NCBI GenBank assembly: GCA_049322695.1
Contig: JBMORW010000030.1
Location: 1 to 64,000 of the forward strand
DNA: 64,000 nucleotides
DNA from: CALGKJ01 sp049322695
Lineage (GTDB): Bacteria > Bacillota > Clostridia > Lutisporales > Lutisporaceae
Direction: 5' to 3'
The notes beneath the pieces were generated by a model that saw nothing but the letters and a program-made list of their open reading frames with translations, was not told where the DNA came from and did no database searches. The position numbers and the translations under genes were made by a program. Positions 17,714 to 26,640 of this stretch are shown piece after piece (position 1 is the first letter of the stretch; the number at the start of each line of letters is the position of its first letter).

Positions 17714-18319
17714 TTGTACATTGATAAAGAGAAGCTGCTTGTGATAGGAGCCTTGATAGGTGTAGCAGTCGTATTCTTGGTGCTTTATCTTACATTAAAT
17801 CTGGGTTTGGAAATAGAATTTAGCTTTGCGGTATTTGCAGTAATCAGTATTTATATAATTAATCTTATTATGGGCCACATCAGACTGATGAAGGGCATTG
17901 AGGAGATTAGCCCTTTAGAATTGCATGTGAAGAAGCAGGGCATAAGTATATTGGACATTATTAATGCAGTTTTTTCTATTTTTGCCTTACAGCTATCGTA
18001 CAAGGATGGTTTTCCGTTTATTCCCATAGCAATCTTATTTGCAGTACACCCCATAGTAACATTTATATACAGCAGATTCAGCTATGGCATAAGTCAAAGA
18101 GGTATACTTACCCGCTCAGGCTATTACAGCTGGGAGGATCTTATAAGCTTCAATATGGAAAAAGATGATATAATCAAGCTTGAAGTAAAGCATAGAGTGC
18201 TCTTTATTATCTATAACAAAGAGTTGCTGCTGCAGGTTGATAAGGACAATAAAGCAGAATGGGAAAGAATACTTACAAAGTACAAAGTATATTCAATGGA
18301 ATCAGGAGTATTGGAATGA
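17714..18319 (+). CDS. DUF5673-like membrane protein
   Basis: A 201-residue protein with four hydrophobic segments in the first two-thirds. A cytoplasmic C-terminal domain follows containing GYYSWEDLISFNME, a pattern I associate with DUF5673 (PH-like domain). Translation starts at TTG 17714 just after GGAGGTGA, where the preceding small ORF stops. Its end overlaps the start of the HD-domain gene by an ATGA junction. The function is unknown. Confidence 0.7.
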   Translation: MYIDKEKLLVIGALIGVAVVFLVLYLTLNLGLEIEFSFAVFAVISIYIINLIMGHIRLMKGIEEISPLELHVKKQGISILDIINAVFSIFALQLSYKDGFPFIPIAILFAVHPIVTFIYSRFSYGISQRGILTRSGYYSWEDLISFNMEKDDIIKLEVKHRVLFIIYNKELLLQVDKDNKAEWERILTKYKVYSMESGVLE

Positions 18320-19005
18320 ATGAAAGATTTGTTGTGGAAGCAAAAAAGTTTCTTGTTGCCTATCTAAAGGACAGGCAGCTTGAATATGAGCAAAGGCACC
18401 CATGGAGACAAAGCTGGGAGTTTGTGGTGCTGCACTGTCTCAGGGTCGAGAATTATGTAAAAAGAATATTAAAGGAAGAAAACCATAGTCTCAGTAAGGA
18501 AGAAGCAGCCATGACGCAAGCTGCTGCCGTACTCCATGATATAGGGCGGATTCATAATCGAGAGTATCACGCAGAGCTGGGGAAGGGCATCGTTGAGAGA
18601 TGGCTGAAATCAAATGAGCATTTTGATATTGATTTAGAGTACTCTGAGAGAATGCTGATACTCATTGAAAAACACTCGCATAAGGGTAGACTGGATGATG
18701 ACTTCTGCTCGCAAGTATTGAAGGATGCAGACCTGCTGGATGAGCTGGGGGTCATGACTACCTTTATGGCATCCAACTGGATAGATAGAGCTAATCCCTA
18801 TTTCTTTAACCTTTTATTGGACAGGGTTGAAGGCTTTGAAGTGAGTTTTTGTGATAAAACAGCAAGCCTATTGATTACTGAAACAGCAAGGACTATAATC
18901 AAACAGAGGAGCGAATACATAAATACTTTTGTAAGACAGCTTAGAGATGAATTGGATGGAACAGAGATGTTTAAAGATATGAAAATAGATGAATACTTTA
19001 GATAA
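18316..19005 (+). CDS. HD-domain phosphohydrolase
   Basis: A 229-residue HD-superfamily hydrolase. His in LHCLRVENY, the HD pair in AVLHDIGRIHN, and later His and Asp in EKHSHKGRL and VLKDADLLDEL provide the metal ligands. The frame is open from 18259, but the ATG at 18316, overlapping the preceding stop by ATGA, is the natural start. The likely substrates are nucleotides or phosphate esters, and the specific one is unknown. It lies 31 bases upstream of murI. Confidence 0.85.
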   Translation: MNERFVVEAKKFLVAYLKDRQLEYEQRHPWRQSWEFVVLHCLRVENYVKRILKEENHSLSKEEAAMTQAAAVLHDIGRIHNREYHAELGKGIVERWLKSNEHFDIDLEYSERMLILIEKHSHKGRLDDDFCSQVLKDADLLDELGVMTTFMASNWIDRANPYFFNLLLDRVEGFEVSFCDKTASLLITETARTIIKQRSEYINTFVRQLRDELDGTEMFKDMKIDEYFR

Positions 19006-19036
19006 CCAATTATAAAAAGGGAAGAGTGTTGGAAAA

Positions 19037-19795
19037 ATGAAAATTGGAGTATTTGATTCCGGTGTAGGTGGAATAACTGTCCTTAAGGAAGCTCTAAAGC
19101 AACTTCCGGGAGAGGACTATATATATTATGCGGACACTAAAAACGTTCCATATGGTCCAAGAAGCAAGGAGGAGGTCAAGCAGTTTGTGTTTGATGCTGT
19201 AGCCTTTCTTGAATCCTTGGGTATAAAGGCACTGCTGGTTGCCTGCAATACTGCAACCAGTATAGCAGTGAGGGAGCTAAGACAGATGTACAGCTTCCCT
19301 ATAGTAGGCATGGAGCCTGCTGTTAAGCCTGCAGTAGAAAGAAGCAAAGGGAAGAGGGTTTTGGTGACTGCCACTGAGCTTACATTAAAGGAAGAAAAGT
19401 TTCATAACCTTGTTTCCAGAGTCAATGGTGAGGGAATAGTAGACCCTCTGCCTTTGCCTGGGTTGGTTGAGTTCGCAGAAGGCTTTATGTTTGACGAGGA
19501 AACAGTCATTACATACCTTAGAAAAGCATTGGAGGGTTTCAACATAGAGAATTATGGAACAGTAGTATTAGGCTGTACGCACTTCCCATTTTATTATGAG
19601 TGCTTTAAAAAGGTATTCGGTGCAGGTGTTGATATAATCGACGGCAATATTGGTACAGTAAAATATCTTAAGAAACTTATGGAAGAGAATGGTCTTGTAG
19701 ACGGAACAGGAAGAGGAGATGTGAAATTCTATTCATCGGGAGTAAGAGAGCCGCAAGCTTCAAAGTACCACAAATATCTGGAGCTTTTGGATTAA
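19037..19795 (+). CDS. murI: Glutamate racemase
   Basis: A 252-residue glutamate racemase making D-glutamate for peptidoglycan. The two catalytic Cys are Cys70 (VACNTATS) and Cys180 (LGCTHFPF), and the N-terminus DSGVGGITVLKEA plus DTKNVPYGPRS are canonical. The length is normal. GGAAGAGTGTTGG precedes ATG 19037. It is probably transcribed with the HD-domain gene upstream. A small hairpin (19819-19840) lies 24 bases after the stop. Confidence 0.95.
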   Translation: MKIGVFDSGVGGITVLKEALKQLPGEDYIYYADTKNVPYGPRSKEEVKQFVFDAVAFLESLGIKALLVACNTATSIAVRELRQMYSFPIVGMEPAVKPAVERSKGKRVLVTATELTLKEEKFHNLVSRVNGEGIVDPLPLPGLVEFAEGFMFDEETVITYLRKALEGFNIENYGTVVLGCTHFPFYYECFKKVFGAGVDIIDGNIGTVKYLKKLMEENGLVDGTGRGDVKFYSSGVREPQASKYHKYLELLD

Positions 19796-20010
19796 GGTAT
19801 TGACTGGTTGTCAGTAATTATCACAAGTCAATTTGTGATAGGCAGTTTCGGAAATTGATTTACAATGAAATATTAAATGTACTGGGAATATGGCATTATG
19901 CTGTCATGTTCCTTTTGTATGATTAGATTAATAGTCCATGGAATACAGTCAGAGCAAAGTTCAGGAAACTCGTAGAAAAGCTAAGGTAAATAAGAGGATG
20001 AAGATATTAT

Positions 20011-20904
20011 ATGGATATATTAAAAAATTGTATGCTATGCCCACGGAAATGCGGAATAAACAGGTATGAAGGAAAAGGCTGCTGCGGCGCCGATGAAAAC
20101 ATCACTGCAGCCAAGGCATTTTTACATCAGTGGGAGGAGCCGTGTATTTCGGGCGAGAATGGCTCTGGGACAATTTTCTTTACATGCTGTAATCTCAGGT
20201 GCATATTTTGTCAGAACTACGAAATCAGCCAGAATATGCATGGTAAAAGCATAAGCATTGAAAGGCTTGCAGAAATCATGCTGGAGCTTCAAGGGCAGGG
20301 GGCTGAAAACATAAATTTTGTGACACCAACACCCTATATACTGCATATTGTTGAAGCGGTAAGTACAGCCAGAAGAAGCGGCTTGACCATACCTACGGTA
20401 TATAACACCAGCGGCTATGAAACTATAGAGGCATTGAAGCTGCTGGAGGGAATAATAGATATATATCTTCCGGATTTGAAATATTACTCCGAAAGGTATT
20501 CCAAAAGATATTCAAATGCAGAGGATTATTTTATGCATGCTTCCAACGCCGTATTGGAAATGACAAGACAGGTGGGATTGCCGGTATTTGATGAAAGAGG
20601 CATTATGAAAAAGGGAGTGCTGGTAAGGCATATGATTATGCCTGATATGCTGGAGGATTCAAAGAGCATACTTAGATGGATCAGAGACAACATAGGTGAG
20701 AAGGCATATATAAGTCTTATGTCACAGTACACGCCGTTATATAGAGCAAAGGATTATGAAGAAATAAACCGTAAACTGGATGATTGGGAATATGAATATA
20801 TAGTAGACTACTTTTTCAAGCTAGGCTTAGAGAATGGGTTTATTCAGGAATACAGCTCAGCTTCAAGTGAATATGTGCCGGATTTTAATTTGTCGGGAAT
20901 ATGA
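20011..20904 (+). CDS. PflX/COG1313-type radical SAM protein
   Basis: A 297-residue radical SAM protein related to pyruvate formate-lyase activators. The cluster motif is CNLRCIFCQN (CX3CX2C). An N-terminal Cys-rich part (CMLCPRKCG...GCCGA) could hold a second cluster or metal, as is usual in COG1313 (PflX) proteins. The later NFVTPTPYI and PDLKYY segments fit the TIM barrel. Its substrate is unknown; no formate lyase or glycyl-radical enzyme is next to it. The 215-base gap upstream has only a weak hairpin. Confidence 0.85.
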   Translation: MDILKNCMLCPRKCGINRYEGKGCCGADENITAAKAFLHQWEEPCISGENGSGTIFFTCCNLRCIFCQNYEISQNMHGKSISIERLAEIMLELQGQGAENINFVTPTPYILHIVEAVSTARRSGLTIPTVYNTSGYETIEALKLLEGIIDIYLPDLKYYSERYSKRYSNAEDYFMHASNAVLEMTRQVGLPVFDERGIMKKGVLVRHMIMPDMLEDSKSILRWIRDNIGEKAYISLMSQYTPLYRAKDYEEINRKLDDWEYEYIVDYFFKLGLENGFIQEYSSASSEYVPDFNLSGI

Positions 20905-20906
20905 AA

Positions 20907-20930
20907 AAGGTATAGCGTTTGCTATACCTT
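20907..20930. terminator. Terminator shared by convergent genes
   Basis: AAGGTATAGC and GCTATACCTT form a 10-bp stem with a four-base loop, followed by GTATTTTT on the + strand. It starts just after the radical SAM stop and overlaps the end of the deacetylase gene. Confidence 0.7.
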
Positions 20931-22319
20931 GTATTTTTGCTTTATAAAGCTTAAAAGCACTTCACATGCATCTCTGCGCCTTATGGTTCCGGTGCCGCTG
21001 TAGGACCATTTTAGATTCAGTCCTGCTCCGGCCTTGCTCAGGAAAGTCTCAAAGGTTCTTCTATCTATGGGTCTTTCTGACTCGAATCGGGAGCCTGCCG
21101 GTACAATGAACCTGCCCGCGAATGCAATACCAGCATAATAAGGATGTTTTTGGGGTACATCCTTGAAATCATGCCTGAATACCTCCGGATCAAATTCCTC
21201 ACAGTAACCCTTCAGACCGGCAAGGCTGCACTGACAGCTGCGGATTATTTCCGGTGGTGTAACCATCATTGCAAGCTCACCGCGACTAAGGTAGTTATCA
21301 GGCTTAAAGGTATTATCCCTGTAAGCCACTGCAAAGCCTGTTTTTTCCAGTGATCTTGCTGTCTCAAAAGCATCGTCCTCCTCTGATATATCTTCAAAGG
21401 GGGATAATGACATAAGCTCTGAAGCGGAAATGACGCTATAGCCGTAATCACTCAAAAGCTTCAGCTGCTTTGGCAGTGCGTCTGCAACAGGTGTCTGATG
21501 AGACATGTTATAACCGTCCTTCTGGAAGATTATCTGTCCGTTTAAAGTATCCGCATCCTCCTTCAGAGCTTTTGCAAGAGGAGTTACCATACCTGCAACA
21601 TCCAGATTGTAGTCTCCTACAGATGGCTTCCAGCCGCCGCCGTCAAAGCTGGCAGCAAGATAGTTATATCCCAGGATTGAATATGCGTCATAGGAGCTAT
21701 AGCCTCCGATTATATTGTCAATATAATGCGGCGGTCTTGAAAGCTTCATATCATAATTAAGATTATCTTTAATATAGTTGTGAAGCTGAGTTAAATCCCA
21801 GACAACCTCCTCCAGACTATGAAAATGCTGTCTTTTGCCATATATAAGCTTCATAGGACCAAAGATAATATGCTTATAGGTATGATTTGCCAGCTCATGT
21901 CCTTCTCGGACTATCCGCTCAGTGATTTCTTTGAGATTTACAGCTCCACCCAGCTTATCATTGCCATAGTCAGGATAATGGTCGTATCTTATTCCGCCCC
22001 AGTTTGCAGTATTCAGCTTTCCTGATATGTCAGGATAGTTGTACTCAGTAGTACCGATTATATCGAAGGTGCCCTTTGCGGAATGTGATTTCAATATATC
22101 CAACAGTACTTCGGTAAGACCTGTTGTTGTATTACTTTTATTTGGCTCAGGTACAGCTGAGCTGGGACCGTCATCAAAGGTCATGGCAACTATTCTCTTA
22201 CCATTGAGAGGAGCCGTTCTTTCTATCCTTCTTACAAGGCTTAGATACCTGCCGGAGCGCTCTTTTTTTATTTTCTTGATATGACTGTTTACTTTACGGG
22301 CAGCATCAAATAAAATCAT
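20922..22319 (-). CDS. Polysaccharide deacetylase with SLH-like C-terminal region
   Basis: A 465-residue protein. The NodB/polysaccharide deacetylase domain spans about 40-310: catalytic TFDDGPS, metal ligands in ELANHTYKH, and later RPPHY. The C-terminal part (about 315-460) contains S-layer-homology-like segments (SPFEDISEEDDAFETARSL..., FKPDNYLSRGELAMM), suggesting cell-wall attachment. No signal peptide is visible at the N-terminus, which is odd for a surface enzyme. It starts at ATG 22319 (AAAGGA upstream) or ATG 22337 and overlaps the PHP gene end. Confidence 0.85.
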   Translation of the reverse strand: MILFDAARKVNSHIKKIKKERSGRYLSLVRRIERTAPLNGKRIVAMTFDDGPSSAVPEPNKSNTTTGLTEVLLDILKSHSAKGTFDIIGTTEYNYPDISGKLNTANWGGIRYDHYPDYGNDKLGGAVNLKEITERIVREGHELANHTYKHIIFGPMKLIYGKRQHFHSLEEVVWDLTQLHNYIKDNLNYDMKLSRPPHYIDNIIGGYSSYDAYSILGYNYLAASFDGGGWKPSVGDYNLDVAGMVTPLAKALKEDADTLNGQIIFQKDGYNMSHQTPVADALPKQLKLLSDYGYSVISASELMSLSPFEDISEEDDAFETARSLEKTGFAVAYRDNTFKPDNYLSRGELAMMVTPPEIIRSCQCSLAGLKGYCEEFDPEVFRHDFKDVPQKHPYYAGIAFAGRFIVPAGSRFESERPIDRRTFETFLSKAGAGLNLKWSYSGTGTIRRRDACEVLLSFIKQKYKV

Positions 22320-23121
22320 TTCGCTCAATCCTTTCATTTTTAAAAGAATAGATGCCTTCCTCCGGGGCTTTGCTTAAGCCTGCTTTTAGTATTGCTTCTG
22401 CTGCAGAGAAAAAAAGCAGCTTTATTAAAAGCCTTAATGGATTATACTTTCTTGATTTTTTACATTTCACATAATCACTTCTAACCTTATGAATGGAAGA
22501 AGATGTTTTTCCGTATATGGTGCATCTTTCTGATATAAGTGCCGATTTGATATCATCTAGATTACTGCTGTTTACGTCTATATCTATGAATGCATTTCCG
22601 ATTTCACAAATACAGTGAGCATCACTGCCAGCACTTATCGGCTTTTTAAATCTCAATGCATGATCCATAGCATCAAGATTGCATCTGGTATTTATCCATT
22701 TAGCAGCTCTGCTGTTGTAAGCTTCTATACCATCTACCTGCTTCAGTATTGAAGTATCCGGCAGCTGTCCTCTGCTGAAGGGATGTGCTATAAAAACGAT
22801 AGCATCTTGCTTATGTGCGGCTTCGATGATATCGCTGCTTTTGAACCTTCCAAGCTTATCTCTTGTAAGACCTTTTTCCTCAAGGCCTTCTCTTAGAAAA
22901 TATACCAACAGGTGCCCCATTTCAGTAGAATACTCAGCTCCGGGAATAATTATAAAATCCTTGAAGCCTTTTTCCATAGCGGCTTTACTGCCTGCAAAGC
23001 TGTTGTGGTCAGTAATGGCTATTCCATCAAGACCTTTAGCCTTGGCTTCTTCATATATGTTTTCAATACTTGAATCTGAATCGGGAGAGTAAATTGAATG
23101 TATATGCATATCAAAGCGCAT
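22306..23121 (-). CDS. PHP-domain phosphoesterase
   Basis: A 271-residue PHP-domain metal-dependent phosphoesterase. Metal ligands are visible in FDMHIHSIYSPDS, ITDHNSF, PGAEYS, FIAHPF and GSDAH, covering the four PHP motifs. The C-terminal 60 residues are basic and extend past the usual domain. It lies between an ATP-grasp gene and the deacetylase on the minus strand. The role is probably nucleotide- or sugar-phosphate hydrolysis, unresolved by context. Confidence 0.88.
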   Translation of the reverse strand: MRFDMHIHSIYSPDSDSSIENIYEEAKAKGLDGIAITDHNSFAGSKAAMEKGFKDFIIIPGAEYSTEMGHLLVYFLREGLEEKGLTRDKLGRFKSSDIIEAAHKQDAIVFIAHPFSRGQLPDTSILKQVDGIEAYNSRAAKWINTRCNLDAMDHALRFKKPISAGSDAHCICEIGNAFIDIDVNSSNLDDIKSALISERCTIYGKTSSSIHKVRSDYVKCKKSRKYNPLRLLIKLLFFSAAEAILKAGLSKAPEEGIYSFKNERIERNDFI

Positions 23122-23136
23122 TAAATCACCACCTGA

Positions 23137-23221
23137 AATAGTTACTAGCTTCTAGCCACTAGCTGCTGGCATTACTTCTTTTGGTCACTGGTTACTGGTC
23201 TCTAGTCGCTCTGGTATTACC
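23137..23221. repeat. Degenerate short-unit intergenic repeat, copy 2
   Basis: The segment consists of variants of ACTAGCTTCTAGCCACTAGC and GGTCACTGGTTACTGG, ending CTCTGGTATTACCC. GGCATTACTTCT and the CTCTGGTATT end recur, respectively, in the copies at 8888-8935 (reverse complement) and 44600-44692. It is non-coding and lies between the PHP and ATP-grasp genes. Confidence 0.55.
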
Positions 23222-23278
23222 CAAGCATTCCTATGAAGTTTTTCAATGAAATCAATACTATTGATAAATATCTGATAA

Positions 23279-23375
23279 TCGAAAAACAGCACAGGTGTTT
23301 TTGTGGAAGCTGTTTTCACCCTTATGAGGAATGCAACTGCGCAGGAGTGATGTCAAGTGGCCCCTACCCGTTATA
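23279..23375. repeat. Second copy of the folded-element core
   Basis: AAAACAGC and GCTGTTTT form an inverted pair at the left. The block TGCGCAGGAGTGATGTCAAG near 23338 differs from the element at 231-330 by one base in 19, and GGCCCCTACCC follows. The right edge runs into the end of the ATP-grasp gene (stop at 23364). The rest of the 242-base gap holds only repeat copy 2. Confidence 0.5.
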
Positions 23376-24560
23376 TTTCCTAAATGCCTGCCTGAAATAC
23401 TGTATGGAGGATTTCAGGTCACTTATATCAAATACTCCCTCTGCTACAAAGGGATTCAATAAATCTATAATATAGCTGAACAGGAAAGCCGGTTTATTGC
23501 TGCTTCTTGCAAAATATCCCTTAAAGGACATAAGGTCCTGCAATATAAAGCGCATTTTCTTTCCTATCTTGTAGTTAGGCTCTAAAGCCTTATCATCAGA
23601 AAAATCTTCAGTCATGCCCTTTGCTGCATTGTATATATACATTGGGAAATCAGCGCCTGCAGCAGTAGTTAAAGGAAAGCTACCCCAAATGCGGGGATTA
23701 ATCTCCATAAGAGCAAGCTTGCCATTAAGTTCACCCTTAAATTCTACCATAGCAACACCCGTCCACTTAAGCTCCTTCAAAAGCGTTACGGCATAGTCAA
23801 CCAGCCTCTTATCCCATATGCTTTCACAAAAGCAGCTGGGTCCTCCCGTTACGGGGTATTCCCGCAGTCTCATATGACAGAAAACTGTAGTAGGATTACT
23901 GTCTTTATCAAATATGGCAGACACGCCAAAGCCATTTCCTTTTATGTACTCCTGTACCAGAGGAAATTCTTGTATACCATGCATATAAGTAAAGGCTTCA
24001 ACAAATGCATCCGTATCATTTACTATTCTGTAGCGTTTTTCGGGACCAAGCTTTAAAAGCTCTCCCTGTCTATACTTAACAACTGCAGGATATTTAATTC
24101 TTGCTGATAACTCAGTAATTGATTCATTGGGATTTAAGGTAGTGGTTTCAGGTATTGGTATACCGGATTTTTCGGCAATACCAAGAAGCCTGTATGTATC
24201 ATTTGCTATGTCTATACATTCTGTATTGGGGACTATGAAGTCATAACTGCTAGAAAGCACTTCAATATTACGCGATACAGCCATTAGACTATGTATTCCC
24301 ACAGGTATGAGTACAGGCTTACTATCCACATTACTCGCATAATTGACCAAATCTGTTATGAAAATCTTCTCGTTCTTTTCACTGTCTGAAAGAGAAAGTC
24401 TGTCAGCAGTATACTTCGAATAAAAGCCCAAAGCAGAGGCAGATGGAGTTGATACCTTTTCCGCGGCAGTAACTCTTATGCCCTTTTTACCTAGGGAGCG
24501 TATAATTGGAAGGCTCATCCTGTATCTGACATCTGTTATAACAACTGAATCATTATTCAT
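23364..24560 (-). CDS. ATP-grasp carboxylate ligase
   Basis: A 398-residue ATP-grasp protein of the predicted carboxylate-amine-ligase group (COG3919-like). The pre-ATP-grasp domain covers about 1-115 and the ATP-binding core about 120-320. LVQEYIKGNGFGVSAIFD and ALMEINPRIWGSFPL contain the Mg/ATP ligands, including the Glu-x-Asn-x-Arg motif. Its start is 12 bases after the stop of a ThiS-like gene, implying joint expression. Substrates are unknown. A PHP and a deacetylase gene follow on the same strand, across a repeat-filled gap. Confidence 0.85.
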   Translation of the reverse strand: MNNDSVVITDVRYRMSLPIIRSLGKKGIRVTAAEKVSTPSASALGFYSKYTADRLSLSDSEKNEKIFITDLVNYASNVDSKPVLIPVGIHSLMAVSRNIEVLSSSYDFIVPNTECIDIANDTYRLLGIAEKSGIPIPETTTLNPNESITELSARIKYPAVVKYRQGELLKLGPEKRYRIVNDTDAFVEAFTYMHGIQEFPLVQEYIKGNGFGVSAIFDKDSNPTTVFCHMRLREYPVTGGPSCFCESIWDKRLVDYAVTLLKELKWTGVAMVEFKGELNGKLALMEINPRIWGSFPLTTAAGADFPMYIYNAAKGMTEDFSDDKALEPNYKIGKKMRFILQDLMSFKGYFARSSNKPAFLFSYIIDLLNPFVAEGVFDISDLKSSIQYFRQAFRKYNG

Positions 24561-24572
24561 AAGTCCCCCGTT

Positions 24573-24770
24573 TTAGCCTCCAGCAAGAAGATGTATGGCT
24601 TTTACATCATCTCCGTCCCTTATGGGAGTAGATGCATATTGTTCAGGCTGTATTAAAACATTGTTTATCTTTACTATAAGCTTTGGGTAGGTATAATTCT
24701 TTTGCTGCAGAAGCTTTTCCACAGTCAAGCCTTCCTCCCATTGAAAGTCGCGTCCGTTGACCTTTATCAA
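24573..24770 (-). CDS. ThiS/MoaD-like sulfur carrier protein
   Basis: A 65-residue ubiquitin-fold carrier ending in the Gly-Gly required for adenylation and thiocarboxylation (IHLLAGG). The beginning IKVNGRDFQWEEGLTVEKLL and the middle DGDDVKAI are typical of ThiS. Translation starts at TTG 24770 behind GAGGTG. No ThiF, ThiG or other thiamine gene is near; the partner is instead an ATP-grasp gene 12 bases downstream, so the carrier may not serve thiazole synthesis. Confidence 0.85.
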   Translation of the reverse strand: MIKVNGRDFQWEEGLTVEKLLQQKNYTYPKLIVKINNVLIQPEQYASTPIRDGDDVKAIHLLAGG

Positions 24771-24858
24771 AACAAATCACCTCAGAGAAATTTTTTCTTG
24801 GTTATTTTTCATTTTATATTATTGTGCAAAACTTGGCAACTTAAACAGCACAACCTAT

Positions 24859-25158
24859 TTATTCTGCTTCGCTTAGTCCTTTTATCAGTATGGTATCACA
24901 TTTTGCAGCTTTTAGGCGGTATTTCAATATATTCTGATACTCTGAGGATTGATACCAATCCCTAAAATCTTTTTCAGATTCAAAGCGTATGATAACAGCA
25001 CGCTCATGCTTCCATTCGCCCTCCAGCACTTCGGGATTATTGTCGACAGCGAGATACTTGCCTTTGAACTTTACGAACACCTCATTGCAGTCATTGAGAT
25101 ACTTTTGATATTCGTCAGGGTCATTTATTTTTATATTTGCCACGAAATAGTAGCTCAT
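24859..25158 (-). CDS. DUF1330-type ferredoxin-fold protein
   Basis: A 99-residue protein of the DUF1330 family (dimeric alpha/beta barrel). The features are YYFVANIKINDPDEYQKYL at the start, VLEGEWKHERAVIIRFES in the middle and WYQSSEYQ. It has AAGGAG before ATG 25158. It is co-directional with and 14 bases downstream of the cupin-VOC gene. The function of the family is not established. Confidence 0.85.
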   Translation of the reverse strand: MSYYFVANIKINDPDEYQKYLNDCNEVFVKFKGKYLAVDNNPEVLEGEWKHERAVIIRFESEKDFRDWYQSSEYQNILKYRLKAAKCDTILIKGLSEAE

Positions 25159-25171
25159 ATATTATACTCCT

Positions 25172-25921
25172 TTATATTGTAATTTCTATTATGTTGCCTT
25201 CAGGGTCAAGCACACAGCTTTCATAGTAGCCGTCTCCGGTAGTGCGAGGTTCACTGACCATGCAATGTCCATCTTCCTTCAACCTTGCGGTAAGCTCATC
25301 AACCTGCTTCTTACTTCCCACAGAGAAGGCTATATGTATAATCCCCTTATATTGGCTTTTAATGTTGTTTTGATTATCAGGTATCCCCGGCATATGCATA
25401 AGCTCTAGCCTTGTACCCGCTTTGAAGCTTATAAAATATGATTTGAATTGCTTATCTGGGTTATGATACAGCTTATTTGGTGTGCCGTCAAAGTACTTAC
25501 AGTAAAAATCCTTCATACCGTCAAGATCCTTTACCCATATTGCGGTATGCTCAATTAAAAAGCCTTTTTCCTTATTTGCAGTATTTGACTGATATCTGTC
25601 CTTCTGATCAAAAAAGGTTATATCCGCATAGCCTGCATATATTTTGCCTGAATGCCTTACCCCTTCAGGTATGTAATATCTGTCACCCTTATGATAGGAA
25701 TTGAATATACCGTCAATAATCAAGTCAATCCTGCCTTCAAGCACTATACCCCATTGACCTGCATGATTGTGCTCCGGCAGCTCAACATCGTCTTCAAATT
25801 GCATGAATATTATTTGATGTCCGATGCCTTGCGAAAGATAAGCCTTAATGCCGCTGATGGGTATATCAGCCTCCGGAAGCTTAAGTATCGGCTCAGGAAA
25901 AATATTTTTAACACCACTCAT
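25172..25921 (-). CDS. Cupin-VOC (glyoxalase-like) fusion protein
   Basis: A 249-residue protein joining two metal-binding folds. Residues about 1-112 form a cupin (PEHNHAGQWGIVLEG... and IPEGVRHSG), and residues about 118-249 form a vicinal-oxygen-chelate/glyoxalase-like domain (HTAIWVKDLDGMKDFYCKYF..., YESCVLDPEGNIIEI). The fusion could be a dioxygenase, an isomerase or a resistance-type protein; the substrate is unknown. AAGAGG sits too close to ATG 25927, so ATG 25921 is preferred. Confidence 0.8.
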   Translation of the reverse strand: MSGVKNIFPEPILKLPEADIPISGIKAYLSQGIGHQIIFMQFEDDVELPEHNHAGQWGIVLEGRIDLIIDGIFNSYHKGDRYYIPEGVRHSGKIYAGYADITFFDQKDRYQSNTANKEKGFLIEHTAIWVKDLDGMKDFYCKYFDGTPNKLYHNPDKQFKSYFISFKAGTRLELMHMPGIPDNQNNIKSQYKGIIHIAFSVGSKKQVDELTARLKEDGHCMVSEPRTTGDGYYESCVLDPEGNIIEITI

Positions 25922-26128
25922 ATACATCCTCTTTTCTGTGTATTATTAAAATTTTTCTGTATAGAAACATATTTAACTTATTCTACAAGCAATATATAAG
26001 TCCTCTTATAAAAGTAAAATTATGAAGCTTTAAGAGGTAATTATTTCATAGGTGTAAAGCCAAGGAGAGCTACTACATACGCAGAATGCAATACTGCTAT
26101 ACTGCCTAGGTATGCTTTATGCAAAATT

Positions 26129-26162
26129 AAAAGCTGTTGACTTTATACTATCAACAGCTTTT
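26129..26162 (-). terminator. Terminator after the DUF3788 gene
   Basis: AAAAGCTGTTGA and TCAACAGCTTTT pair perfectly (12 bp) around a 10-base loop. On the minus strand the stem is followed by TTAATTTTGC. It lies three bases from the DUF3788 stop. Confidence 0.65.
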
Positions 26163-26165
26163 TAC

Positions 26166-26606
26166 CTATTTTGGCGCGCTTTTCTTAACCGAAGCAATAA
26201 GCTTATAATCCTCCAACAATTTTGTGTTATGTATCCGGAACATCATCCATTTGCCCTGCTTCATGAAGTCACCAGCATTTCTATACATATCCGCAATTTC
26301 CGGGCTAAGCTTAGGAAGTACAGACTCCATAAAGGGATCCAGCTTATAGCTTATTACCAAAAACACAGAGAAGGAGTTTTCTTCAGGATAAAGAGTACCA
26401 TATGATATACCGCTTTTCTGAAGCTTGATATTCCAGCCCGGTTTTCCGGAGCATACGCTGTAGGTTAGCTTAGGCTTTACCTTATAATTTGTCTGCATAT
26501 GTTGGAGCAGGTCCTTCCACAGCTCTTGGGCATCACCCCCTATATATTCGAAAATCTGCTCCATCTCCGGCTGTCTGTCCTGAGGAAAAATATCCTTCCA
26601 TTCCAT
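26166..26606 (-). CDS. DUF3788 family protein
   Basis: A 146-residue soluble protein. KLTYSVCSGKPGWNIKLQKSG and TLYPEENSFSVFLVI match the DUF3788 pattern. The function is unknown; such proteins are common in Clostridia and Bacteroidetes as single genes. It lies 34 bases downstream of the flavodoxin-ferredoxin gene, on the same strand, and is closed by a hairpin. Confidence 0.8.
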   Translation of the reverse strand: MEWKDIFPQDRQPEMEQIFEYIGGDAQELWKDLLQHMQTNYKVKPKLTYSVCSGKPGWNIKLQKSGISYGTLYPEENSFSVFLVISYKLDPFMESVLPKLSPEIADMYRNAGDFMKQGKWMMFRIHNTKLLEDYKLIASVKKSAPK

Positions 26607-26640
26607 AAAATACCTCCTGATATAGTAAATTTCATTTGTT

